From positions 1 to 62,260 of the forward strand of contig NZ_WTFF01000008.1 in assembly GCF_019400985.1 (NCBI RefSeq): a stretch of 62,260 bases of DNA. Direction: 5' to 3'. A model generated the notes under the pieces. That model searched no databases. It had not been told where the DNA came from and saw only the letters and a list, made by a program, of their open reading frames with translations. Positions 41,919 through 50,513 of the stretch are shown here, piece by piece (within the stretch, counting starts at the first letter, position 1; the number at the start of each line of letters is the position of its first letter). The DNA comes from Streptomyces bambusae. Lineage in GTDB: Bacteria > Actinomycetota > Actinomycetes > Streptomycetales > Streptomycetaceae. The translations under genes were made by a program, and so were the position numbers.

Positions 41919-43092
41919 TTCGTCCCACCCCAGACCGTGCGCAGGGCGGCGTCGAAGACCGGGTCGTGGACATCGACGTGGCCGTAGACCTCATCCACCA
42001 TCGCGGCCGAGGCCCAGCCGCCGGCGTCCCGGGCGATCAACAAGTTGCCGTCGGCGGCGTCGAGAACCGCGGAAGTAAACGAGTGCCGGAAGGCATGCGG
42101 TTTCACCAGCCCCAGACCAGCGCGCGTCCCGGCCCGGCCGAGCATCCGCCGAGCCCCGACCGGCGCCCACGGCTGCCCGGCACCGGGGCCGTGCAGCTGA
42201 ACCAGGAGCATGCCGTGCCCGGCGCGGCGCGGGTACTCGGTGGTGACGTACTCGAAGTAGGTGTGCACCATCGCGGGGCTGACCCGTTTGATCAGCCCGC
42301 CGGTCACGGTGCCGTGCTCGACCCGCCAGGGGTGCTTGGTCTTGGCCTCGGCCCGGTCCGGATTACCGGGCCGGTGGCAGACGTGCAGGTGAGGGGTGCG
42401 GCACTCGCCGCAGGCCGCGTTCTCACGCAGGTGCAGGTCGACCAGGTGAAGTCCGCAGAGCTCGCCGATGCGAAGCCCCCGTCGGCGAGCCAGGTGACCA
42501 CCAGCCGGTCCCGGGCGGCGTTCACCGTCTCCAGCAGCCTCTCCCGGGCGCCGTCCGGAAGCATCTTCGGATGCCGGCGGTGCGGCCCCTTCGGCGCCAG
42601 CGGGTTGGTGGGCAGCGACGACTTCACATGCCCGAGGAACGAACGGCGCCGGTCCACCCGCGACGGCAGCCGCGACCTATCGAGCTTCCTGCCGAGTTCG
42701 CCGTTGATGCCGAGGGAGGACTGATGCAGGTAGAAGCCCTTCAGGCAAGCCGCCGCAGTCGACAATGCGGAGCGGCCGTACGGGCGCTTGCCGACCCGCC
42801 ACGGCTCGCCGAGCGGCATGCGAACCTCGGCACCGACCATGCCCATGTACCGTTCCAGGTCTCGCAGTTGGACCCCAGCGAAGGTCAGACACTCCCGCTC
42901 CAGCCACCGCAGATGGTCCACCAGCAGATACGCATACGTCCTCTGCGTTCCAGAACCATCATGCAGGCGCAGGAACCGGTCCGCCTCCGTGTGCACCGTC
43001 CCCTCGGGCCACACGATCGTCCACGACCGCCGCCCGTCCTTCCGCTCGATCTGCTGGACCCTCAGGTCCCCGACCACCACGTGCCGTGCCAC
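41915..43092 (-). pseudogene. TnpA-like tyrosine recombinase, frameshifted
   Basis: It begins at GTG 43092 (VARHVVVGDLRVQQIERKDG) after GCGGAGGA. It runs to ARDRLVVTWLADGG near 42480, where a run of five G (42477-42481) should probably be six. Restoring it gives LRIGELCGLHLVDLHLRE with the catalytic Arg, then GGLIKRVS and, in the lower part, LVKPHAFRHSFTSAVLDAADG (His-x-x-Arg) and DEVYGHVDV with the tyrosine. All catalytic residues are there once the frame is restored. Sequencing error in a homopolymer is a real alternative to mutation. Confidence 0.75.
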
Positions 43093-43192
43093 TCGTCCTC
43101 CGCACCGACTCCAGAACATGACAGACGTCCCGGACACGGTCGGTAAACAAGCCCGGGACGTGCTGGTCACAGTCCCAGACGGACATCACGGG

Positions 43193-43215
43193 CAGGAGTA
43201 CCTGCGGTCGGTAAA
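43193..43215. repeat. Right terminal inverted repeat of the Tn554-like element
   Basis: These bases end CTGCGGTCGGTAAA and match the left end in inverted orientation, 21 of 23. A partial third copy of the core (CGGTCGGTAAAC) lies inside at 43137-43148 in the same orientation, perhaps a subterminal recombinase site. Confidence 0.78.
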
Positions 43216-43221
43216 CTCGAC
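43216..43221. repeat. 6-bp direct repeat CTCGAC, right
   Basis: Equal to 36609-36614. It is the outer neighbour of the right end and belongs to the interrupted gene (GTCGAG on the coding strand). Confidence 0.8.
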
Positions 43222-43434
43222 GATGACGGGAGCACCGTTCTCATCAAGCCCAAGCGAGTCGATCCGCCCACCGTGCACGGGGCCAGTGCTGTACTCGGTG
43301 GCAAGGAACCTCACCCCGAGCATGATCTCCGTGTGGGCCTCAACCAGCGCCTGCACCTCCGACTCTTCATCGGCCAGTCGCGGCGCAACTTCCGTCACAC
43401 TGCCTCGCATGCTGAACAGCTCCAGCGTCGACAC
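43216..43434 (-). pseudogene. DUF5655-type nuclease-like gene, 5' part
   Basis: From GTG 43434 the text is VSTLELFSMRGSVTEVAP, then EVQALVEAHTEIMLGVRFLA, then GRIDSLGLDENGAPVIVE. This contains the first catalytic acids (GRIDSLGLDE) of a PD-(D/E)xK-like fold, and EYK continues at 36614. Six bases after GTCGAG the text becomes transposon sequence and ends after TDRRYSCP. The start is uncertain; the frame is open up to 43779 without family resemblance. Confidence 0.7.
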
Positions 43435-43792
43435 CCCCAGTTCTCGTGTGTCGAGGCAGAACACCGAGAGGCCTGGGACTATTTCCCCAGGCGACAGGGG
43501 CAGCCGGCCCCTCCCGGGCGCCGGGATCAGCAGCCGGGGAACCCGCGCCCCGACTCCCAGGGCAGCCCCTTCGACGACATCGACCAATAGCACTGGCCAC
43601 CACTCGACAGGATCGCCTCGGAAAAGGTCAGCATTCGTTCGACCAAACTTGGTTACAGCCCGCAACACATGAGACTCGACCGTCGGCGCCGAAGGCTCTC
43701 GCACCGCGTCCGGCGACCTCCCCCTGCGAAACCAAAATCGGAGGGCCGGGTGCGAGCACGACACCCAGCCCTCATCCACACAAACCAGCAGG
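43435..43792. promoter_or_regulatory. Upstream region of the interrupted gene
   Basis: It lies between the 5' part of the split gene and the stop of the pirin gene. An open minus-strand frame continues through it to 43779, but its residues (SCSHPALRFWFRRG…) match nothing I know, so I treat it as upstream DNA that probably contains the promoter. Confidence 0.35.
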
Positions 43793-44758
43793 TCAACGCA
43801 CTCTTCCCCTAGGCTTCAGATGCGTCGGCGGGAGCTCTGGAGCCGGAAGCGGAGGGCCGTCGTAGCCCTTCACCTCGCCGAAGCGCGTCCCGTTCGTCCA
43901 GTCTTCGCGGGCCTGCGCGATGTCATCGTGTGACCGGCCGATCCAGTTCCAGAACATGACGATTTCCTCCTCGAACGGTTCGCCGCCCAGGAGCATCAGG
44001 CCCGCGTCCGAGGCCGCCCGCAGGGGGAGTTCGGTGCGGCCGCAGCCGAGGTAGAGCATCGAGCCCGGTTGCAGGGGGACCTCGTCCACGTGGGCCTCGC
44101 CCGACATGGACAGGACCGCGTACTCGAAGTCCGGTTCCAGCGGGAGGCGGGTCTCGGTGCCGGCGGTCAGGGACAGGTCCGCGCCGACGATCGGGCTGTA
44201 CGTGGTGCCGGGCGAGGTCGCGGTGTCCAGGGTGCCCAGGATCACCGTGGCGGTGAGGCCGGGGGCGGCGACGTGCGGGAGGTCGGCGTGGTGCTGGAAG
44301 TGGGGGTCCACGTGGCGGTGGGCTTCGGGGAGGGCGACCCACAGCTGCGCGCCGTGCAGGAAGCGGGCGTGGGACCTGGGGCTCTCCTCGGAGTGGCTGA
44401 TGCCCCGGCCCGAGGTCATCAGGCCCAGCTCACGCGGTCGTACGAGCTGGAGGCTGCCCACGCTGTCGCGGTGGAGCACCTCGCCCTCGTGCAGCCAGCT
44501 GACGGTCTGCAGGCCCTGGTGCGGGTGGGGAGGCACCTGCATGCCGGGCTCGTCGGCGATGTCGTCGGGGCCGTAGTGGTCGACGAAGCACCAGGCGCCG
44601 ACCATGCGCCGGCCCAGGTTCGGCAGCAGCCGGCGGACCTCCGTGGACTCTCCGAGCTTGACCTGGCGGGGGCTGAGGAGTTCACGGACCGGTTCGGCGA
44701 CGACGAACCCGCGGCCGCCGCAGGTGGACAGAGCGGGCTGGCGATCGAGATTGCTCAT
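43793..44758 (-). CDS. Pirin family protein
   Basis: This is a 321-residue bicupin starting at ATG 44758 (MSNLDRQPALSTCGG); GTG 44764 two codons earlier is possible. The metal-binding cupin motif is MQVPPHPHQGLQTVSWLHEGE then LHRDSVGS, and GRGISHSEE is the second pirin signature. Length fits. Pirins bind iron at the N-terminal cupin and act as redox sensors or quercetinase-like enzymes. It stands alone on the minus strand, divergent from the TPR gene. Confidence 0.9.
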   Translation of the reverse strand: MSNLDRQPALSTCGGRGFVVAEPVRELLSPRQVKLGESTEVRRLLPNLGRRMVGAWCFVDHYGPDDIADEPGMQVPPHPHQGLQTVSWLHEGEVLHRDSVGSLQLVRPRELGLMTSGRGISHSEESPRSHARFLHGAQLWVALPEAHRHVDPHFQHHADLPHVAAPGLTATVILGTLDTATSPGTTYSPIVGADLSLTAGTETRLPLEPDFEYAVLSMSGEAHVDEVPLQPGSMLYLGCGRTELPLRAASDAGLMLLGGEPFEEEIVMFWNWIGRSHDDIAQAREDWTNGTRFGEVKGYDGPPLPAPELPPTHLKPRGRVR

Positions 44759-44831
44759 GGGCACAACCTAGCCTGGTCAGGGCACTGCCGTTCGGCGGAA
44801 TGTCGGCGCCGGCCCGCGTGTTGCACGGGCC

Positions 44832-45185
44832 ATGAACGCCCTGAACGCCTACTACGAGCACGGAACCCCCGCCGAGCGCTGGGCGCGCGCCCAGCTCTTC
44901 TTCGACGCCAAGGAGTACGCCCCGGCCGCCCGCGTCCTGGACTCCCTCGCCGCCGAGACGCCCGAGCAGCTCGCGCCCCGGCTGCTGCTGGCCCGCGCCT
45001 ACTACCACTCCGCACAGCTGTCCCGCGCCGAGGGCGAGCTGCGGGCGATCCTGGAGCGCTGGCCGGTGGAGGACTACGCACAGCTGCTGCTCGGTCGCAC
45101 GCTGGAGCGGCAGGGCCGGGCCGCGGAGGCGGGGACGTACCTGCGGATCGCGGCCGCGATGGCCGGGGACTTCCCCGAGGCATGA
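44832..45185 (+). CDS. Small TPR-repeat protein
   Basis: This is a 117-residue protein from ATG 44832. Three helical pairs with TPR spacing are visible: RWARAQLFFDAKEYAPAARV, LAPRLLLARAYYHSAQLSRA and YAQLLLGRTLERQGRAAEAG. A scaffold or binding role is likely. It is divergent from pirin and 56 bases ahead of the RlmG-like methyltransferase gene. Confidence 0.85.
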   Translation: MNALNAYYEHGTPAERWARAQLFFDAKEYAPAARVLDSLAAETPEQLAPRLLLARAYYHSAQLSRAEGELRAILERWPVEDYAQLLLGRTLERQGRAAEAGTYLRIAAAMAGDFPEA

Positions 45186-45241
45186 CGGGCCCGCGCCGCC
45201 CGGTCCGGGCAGCCGGGCCGAGCGGCTAGCCTGGGACCACG

Positions 45242-46567
45242 ATGAACCGTCTGACCACGCCCTTCGGCTCGTACGATCTCACCCGCTTCCCCGAGGACCC
45301 CCGCGACCGGCTCCGCGCCTGGGACGCCGCCGACGAGTACCTGCTGCGGCACCTCGCCGCCGGTACCGGCGAGCGCGGCCCGGTGGAGCTGGCGGGGCGC
45401 CGGATCACGGTGCTGGGCGACCGCTGGGGGGCGCTGGTCACGGCGCTGGCCGCGCACGGGCCGGCGCAGATCACCGATTCGTTCCTGACGCGCGAGGCGA
45501 CCGTCGCGAACCTGGCCCGGGCCGGCGTGGACGAGGGGTCGGTACGGCTGCTCACGACGCAGGACGCGCCGCCCGAGCGGATCGACGTCCTGCTGGTCCG
45601 GGTGCCCAAGAGCCTGGCCCTGCTGGAGGACCAGCTGCACCGGCTGGCTCCGCACGTGCACGCGGGCACGGTGGTCGTGGGCACTGGCATGGTGAAGGAG
45701 ATCCACACCTCGACGCTGACCCTGTTCGAGCGGATCCTGGGGCCGACCCGGACCTCACTGGCCGAGCGCAAGGCGCGGCTGATCTTCTGTACGCCGACGG
45801 GCGCGAGCAGCGCAGAAGAGGGCGGGACGGCCGGCAATCCGTGGCCTCTCGTGTACACGCTCGGCCCCGACGCCGGTGCCGGGCCCGCCGAGGGGCTCAC
45901 GGTGGTCAACCACGCCGGGGTCTTCTGCGCGGACCGGCTCGACATCGGCACCCGCTTCCTGCTGGGGCACCTCCCGAAGGGCACCGGCGCGCGCCGGATC
46001 GTCGACCTGGGCTGCGGCAACGGCATCCTCGGGACGGCCGCCGCGCTCGCCGACCCGGGCGCCGAGCTGGTCTTCGCCGACGAGTCGTACCAGGCGGTGG
46101 CCTCGGCGCGGGCGACGTACGAGGCGAATGTGGCGCATGTGGATGTGGCGCATGCGGGCGAGGGCGGGAGCACGGCCGAGTTCGTGGTCGGTGACGGGCT
46201 GGCGGGACTGCCCGCCGGATCGGTGGACCTCGTGCTGAACAATCCGCCCTTCCACTCCCATCAGGCGACGACCGACGCGACCGCGCTGCGCATGTTCGCG
46301 CAGGCCCGCAGGGCGCTGCGGCCGGGCGGCGAGCTGTGGGTGGTCGGCAACCGGCACCTGGGGTACCACGTCCGGCTGCGCCGGCTCTTCGGCAACTGCG
46401 AACTCGTCGCGAGCGACCCGAAGTTCGTGATCCTGCGGGTCGTCAAGGGCGAGAAGGGCGAGAAGAGCGAGAAGGGCGAGAAGGGTGCAGGGGGTCCGGG
46501 CAGCGCGGGGAACGGGACCGGCGTACGGTCCGCCGGGCGCCGGGCGCGGGGCGGCCGTCGGGCCTAG
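45242..46567 (+). CDS. RsmC/RlmG-like RNA guanine-N2 methyltransferase
   Basis: This is a 441-residue protein from ATG 45242. An N-terminal domain (1-220) related to a degenerate methyltransferase fold is followed by the catalytic domain: RIVDLGCGNGILGTAAAL (about 250-267) is motif I, and LVLNNPPFHSHQATTD is the NPPF motif of base-N methyltransferases acting on 16S or 23S rRNA guanine. This two-domain order is that of RlmG/RsmC. The last 45 residues are a low-complexity tail with KGEK repeats. The following MerR gene starts nine bases after the stop. Confidence 0.82.
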   Translation: MNRLTTPFGSYDLTRFPEDPRDRLRAWDAADEYLLRHLAAGTGERGPVELAGRRITVLGDRWGALVTALAAHGPAQITDSFLTREATVANLARAGVDEGSVRLLTTQDAPPERIDVLLVRVPKSLALLEDQLHRLAPHVHAGTVVVGTGMVKEIHTSTLTLFERILGPTRTSLAERKARLIFCTPTGASSAEEGGTAGNPWPLVYTLGPDAGAGPAEGLTVVNHAGVFCADRLDIGTRFLLGHLPKGTGARRIVDLGCGNGILGTAAALADPGAELVFADESYQAVASARATYEANVAHVDVAHAGEGGSTAEFVVGDGLAGLPAGSVDLVLNNPPFHSHQATTDATALRMFAQARRALRPGGELWVVGNRHLGYHVRLRRLFGNCELVASDPKFVILRVVKGEKGEKSEKGEKGAGGPGSAGNGTGVRSAGRRARGGRRA

Positions 46568-46576
46568 ACTCCCGCT

Positions 46577-47362
46577 GTGAGCAGCGCAGTCGAGGGTGCC
46601 GGCGGAGCCGAGGGAGGAGCGCCCGCGGGGCGCTACCGCCGGGAGGAGCTGGCCCGGGCGGCGGGCGTCAAGGTGCGCAACCTGCGCTACTACCAGGAGC
46701 GCGGGCTGCTCCCGCCACCGCGCCGCGAGGGCCGGATCGCCTGGTACTCCGACGAGCACCTCGCCCGGCTGCGGCTGATCGACGACCTGCTCGGCCGCGG
46801 CTACACGGTCAGCGGCATCGCCGAGCTGCTCGCGGCCTGGGAGGACGGCGGCGGTCTCGGCCGACTGCTGGGCCTGGAGCGGGAGATGACCCGCGACTGG
46901 GTCCGCGAGGAGGAGCCGGTGACGATGTCCATGACCGAGCTGCGGGAGCTGTTCGGTCCGGGGGGATCGGCCGAGGACACCCGGCGCGCCGCCGAGTTGG
47001 GGTACGTACGCATCGACGGCGAGGCCGTGACGCACCGCAGCCGCCGGCTGCTGACGGCGACGCTGACGCTGGTGCGGCTCGGGGTCCCGATGGCGGAGGT
47101 CCTGGACGTGGGGGCGTTCGTGCAGGCGCAGGCGGCGGCGGTCGCGGACCGGTTCGTCGAGCTGTTCCGCACGCATGTGATCGGCCCCGACGGACTGGAG
47201 CGACTTTCGGCCACCCAGCTCCAGCACATCAGCGATGCGGTCGCGGAACTGCGGCCGATGGCCCGCGAGGTCGTGGCCGCGGAATTCGCCCGCGCGATGG
47301 CCCGCCGGGTGGACGCCGAGGTGGCCGCGCTGCTGCATACGGAGCCCCGTACGCAGCAGTAG
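46577..47362 (+). CDS. MerR-family regulator
   Basis: This is a 261-residue protein from GTG 46577. The winged HTH is at about residues 15-85: YRREELARAAGVKVRNLRYY then QERGLLPPPRREGRIAWYSDEH, with the MerR RYY signature. A helical region follows and then an effector-binding part. No cysteine cluster for metals is seen, so it is not a metal sensor. It lies nine bases behind the methyltransferase gene and may be co-transcribed with it. Confidence 0.87.
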   Translation: MSSAVEGAGGAEGGAPAGRYRREELARAAGVKVRNLRYYQERGLLPPPRREGRIAWYSDEHLARLRLIDDLLGRGYTVSGIAELLAAWEDGGGLGRLLGLEREMTRDWVREEEPVTMSMTELRELFGPGGSAEDTRRAAELGYVRIDGEAVTHRSRRLLTATLTLVRLGVPMAEVLDVGAFVQAQAAAVADRFVELFRTHVIGPDGLERLSATQLQHISDAVAELRPMAREVVAAEFARAMARRVDAEVAALLHTEPRTQQ

Positions 47363-47471
47363 GAGTCGGCCGAAAGGGCGCTGTCGCACAACCTTGCCAA
47401 CCACCATTGGCACTCTTACATTCAACTCGTCGGTAACAACGGTGCACAGCCGATATACAAGGGGATTTCCC

Positions 47472-48109
47472 ATGGAAGAGTCCCACAGCACCACATCCCA
47501 CCCGGACGCTCACTTATCGGGCGACGGCACCGGACGGGTGCGCTGGCGGCGCTTCGCCGTCCTGACCGTCCCGGCCGTGGCCGTCACCGCGGGCCTGGGC
47601 ATCGCCCTGGCACAGGGCGCCCTCGCCGCGTCCTTCGCCGTGTCGGGCCAGCAGTTCAAGGTCTCCGCGCAGAGCCTCGCGGGCGAGGGCTTCGCGCAGT
47701 ACGGCAGCGTCGACGTCAACGCCCGCGAGGAGCTCATCCCGGTGGCGGTCACCGCCATCCGCGAGGCCAAGCTGCACAGCCTCTGCCAGTCCGTGGTCAC
47801 CACCCTGCCGGTGATCGGCGACATCTCGCTCAACCTCACGGCCGGGCAGAAGGCCCCGGTGGAGGCCAGCAACCTCTTCGTGGACGCCACCCAGCTCGCC
47901 GGCAACGCGGAGTTCAAGAACATCGAGATCGGGCGGGACGCGTCCACCCTCGACAAGGGTCCGGCGGACGCGCAGGGCATGCAGGACCTGTTCGGGCAGC
48001 AGGCCGACTCCGTCACCATCACCGATCTCCGGCAGACGGCCTGGGCGACGAACGCCGGCACCTTCAAGCTCACGGGCCTCAGCATGGACATCAGCAAGGG
48101 CAAGAAGGA

Positions 48110-48119
<10 letters not shown>
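47472..48119 (+). CDS. DUF6230 family protein
   Basis: This is a 215-residue protein from ATG 47472. One N-terminal membrane helix or signal (FAVLTVPAVAVTAGLGIALAQ) precedes a beta-rich extracellular part (ALAASFAVSGQQFKVSAQSL … DISKGKKECF) with two cysteines. DUF6230 proteins of Streptomyces occur before a DUF6114 membrane protein, as here with a ten-base overlap. Role unknown; a cell-surface function is likely. Confidence 0.83.
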
Positions 48120-49386
<1,267 letters not shown>

Positions 49387-49476
49387 GACGCACGGTAGAA
49401 CGCACCGTAGGGAAAACGAGCATCCGTACCGTCCTGACCTGACCGAGGCGCCCCGCTCGCGCCGCTCGGTCGCCGG

Positions 49477-50238
49477 TCAGTCGCGGGCCACGACCACCCG
49501 GTAATGGGTCGTCAGCCGGCCGTCGCCGTCCAGGACATGGAAGGCGACGGCCGGCGGCTCGTCCAGGTGCACGTGGTGCTCGGGGCCGTCCTGCCGCTCC
49601 CACGGCAGCCGGAGCGTGGACACCACGCCCGGCGCGACCAGCAGCGGCCGTCCGGCGAAGGTGGTCGCGGCCGCCGTGTGGGCGTGTCCGCACAGGAACG
49701 CCGTCAGGTGCGGGTGCCGCGCGGCGAGTTCGGCCAGCCGCTCCTCGCCGAACTGCCGTATCCCGTCCACGTACGGCGCGTACAGCTCGACCGGCGGGTG
49801 GTGGAAGGCCACCAGGACGGGCGTGGTCCGCGGGGTCTCGTCCAGTACGCCGTCCAGCCAGGCCAGCGTCTCGTCCTCCAGCAGGCCCTCGTCCTTGCCG
49901 GGCACGGACGAGTCGCACACCGCCAGGACGAAACCGGTGCCCCGCAGCACCTGGTTGACCGGCGCCGGCCCGGGCAGCCGGCCCAGCATCCCCTGCCGGA
50001 ACGCCCCGCGGTCGTCGTGGTTGCCGGGACAGACGACCACCGGATGCCGGGTCCGCAGCGCCTCCCGGGCCTCCTCGTACTCCTCGGGCAGTCCCCGGTC
50101 GGCGATGTCCCCGCTGACGAGAACGGCGTCGAGGTCGTACGGCAGGTCGTCGAGGTACGCCATGACGGCCCGGGTCCGGGCGGCGGCACGGGGGTCGGTG
50201 TCGCAGTGGACGTCGCTGAGATGGGCGATGACGATCAC
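49477..50238 (-). CDS. Metallophosphoesterase (cyclic-nucleotide phosphodiesterase type)
   Basis: This is a 253-residue protein from GTG 50238. Binuclear metal motifs in order: LSDVHCD, VSGDIADRG, CPGNHDDRG, AFHHPPVE and FLCGHAHTA. This order and the length fit CpdA-like phosphodiesterases. The role is to hydrolyse a phosphodiester, cAMP being the best known substrate. It is divergent from the Ser/Thr kinase and convergent with the secreted-protein gene. Confidence 0.88.
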   Translation of the reverse strand: MIVIAHLSDVHCDTDPRAAARTRAVMAYLDDLPYDLDAVLVSGDIADRGLPEEYEEAREALRTRHPVVVCPGNHDDRGAFRQGMLGRLPGPAPVNQVLRGTGFVLAVCDSSVPGKDEGLLEDETLAWLDGVLDETPRTTPVLVAFHHPPVELYAPYVDGIRQFGEERLAELAARHPHLTAFLCGHAHTAAATTFAGRPLLVAPGVVSTLRLPWERQDGPEHHVHLDEPPAVAFHVLDGDGRLTTHYRVVVARD

Positions 50239-50383
50239 GTGGGGGCCCTTTCGTGGACAGCGGTGGCGGCCGGTCGCGCCACCTCGTTTCTACGGGCAGC
50301 GGCGGCTCCGCCGCCATGGCCACCGCACAGCGCGTGGCATGATCACGGGCCGCGCGCCGGGCGCCGGCCGCCCGGTGGCGGCC

Positions 50384-50450
50384 GGACGAAGACCGGTTGC
50401 CGGGCGGGCGAAGACCGTTGCCGGCCGGGCGACGACCGGTTGCCGGCCGG
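50384..50450. repeat. Three imperfect 18-bp repeats upstream of the kinase gene
   Basis: Three copies of a GCGAAGACCGGTTGCCGG-like unit sit at about 50385, 50408 and 50429 (periods near 21-23 bases), 65-130 bases before the start of the kinase gene. Spacing close to two helical turns would suit a regulator; no palindrome is seen. Confidence 0.4.
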
Positions 50451-50513
50451 CCGCCCGCCGCGTGTACGGGCCGAGTACGCGAACCCCCTCCCCGGCTCAT
50501 ACGATGGCCCGCC

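Larger units (their letters stand above)
36615..43215. mobile_element. Tn554-like transposon, 6.6 kb, with dehalogenase cargo
   Basis: Ends are defined by 23-base inverted repeats beginning TTTACCGACCGCAGGT (36615-36637 and 43193-43215, 21 of 23 matching) and a 6-base direct repeat CTCGAC outside. The two halves of one interrupted gene lie just beyond the ends. It carries three leftward recombination genes in tnpA-tnpB-tnpC order (41915-43092, 39294-41918, 38710-39297), coupled by GTGA and ATGA, as in Tn554 with two tyrosine recombinases and an accessory protein. The remaining 2 kb carries a dehalogenase-like hydrolase and a TetR regulator. tnpA is frameshifted, so the element may be immobile. 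Classical Tn554 lacks such inverted ends, so the ends deserve attention. Confidence 0.85.

Noticed and set aside
39531..41987. A long rightward frame opposite tnpB
   Set aside because: Antisense of the recombinase gene, no motifs and no ribosome site.
43435..43779. An extended N-terminus of the split DUF5655-type gene
   Set aside because: The frame is open to 43779, but its residues do not match the family, which begins near VSTLELFSM.
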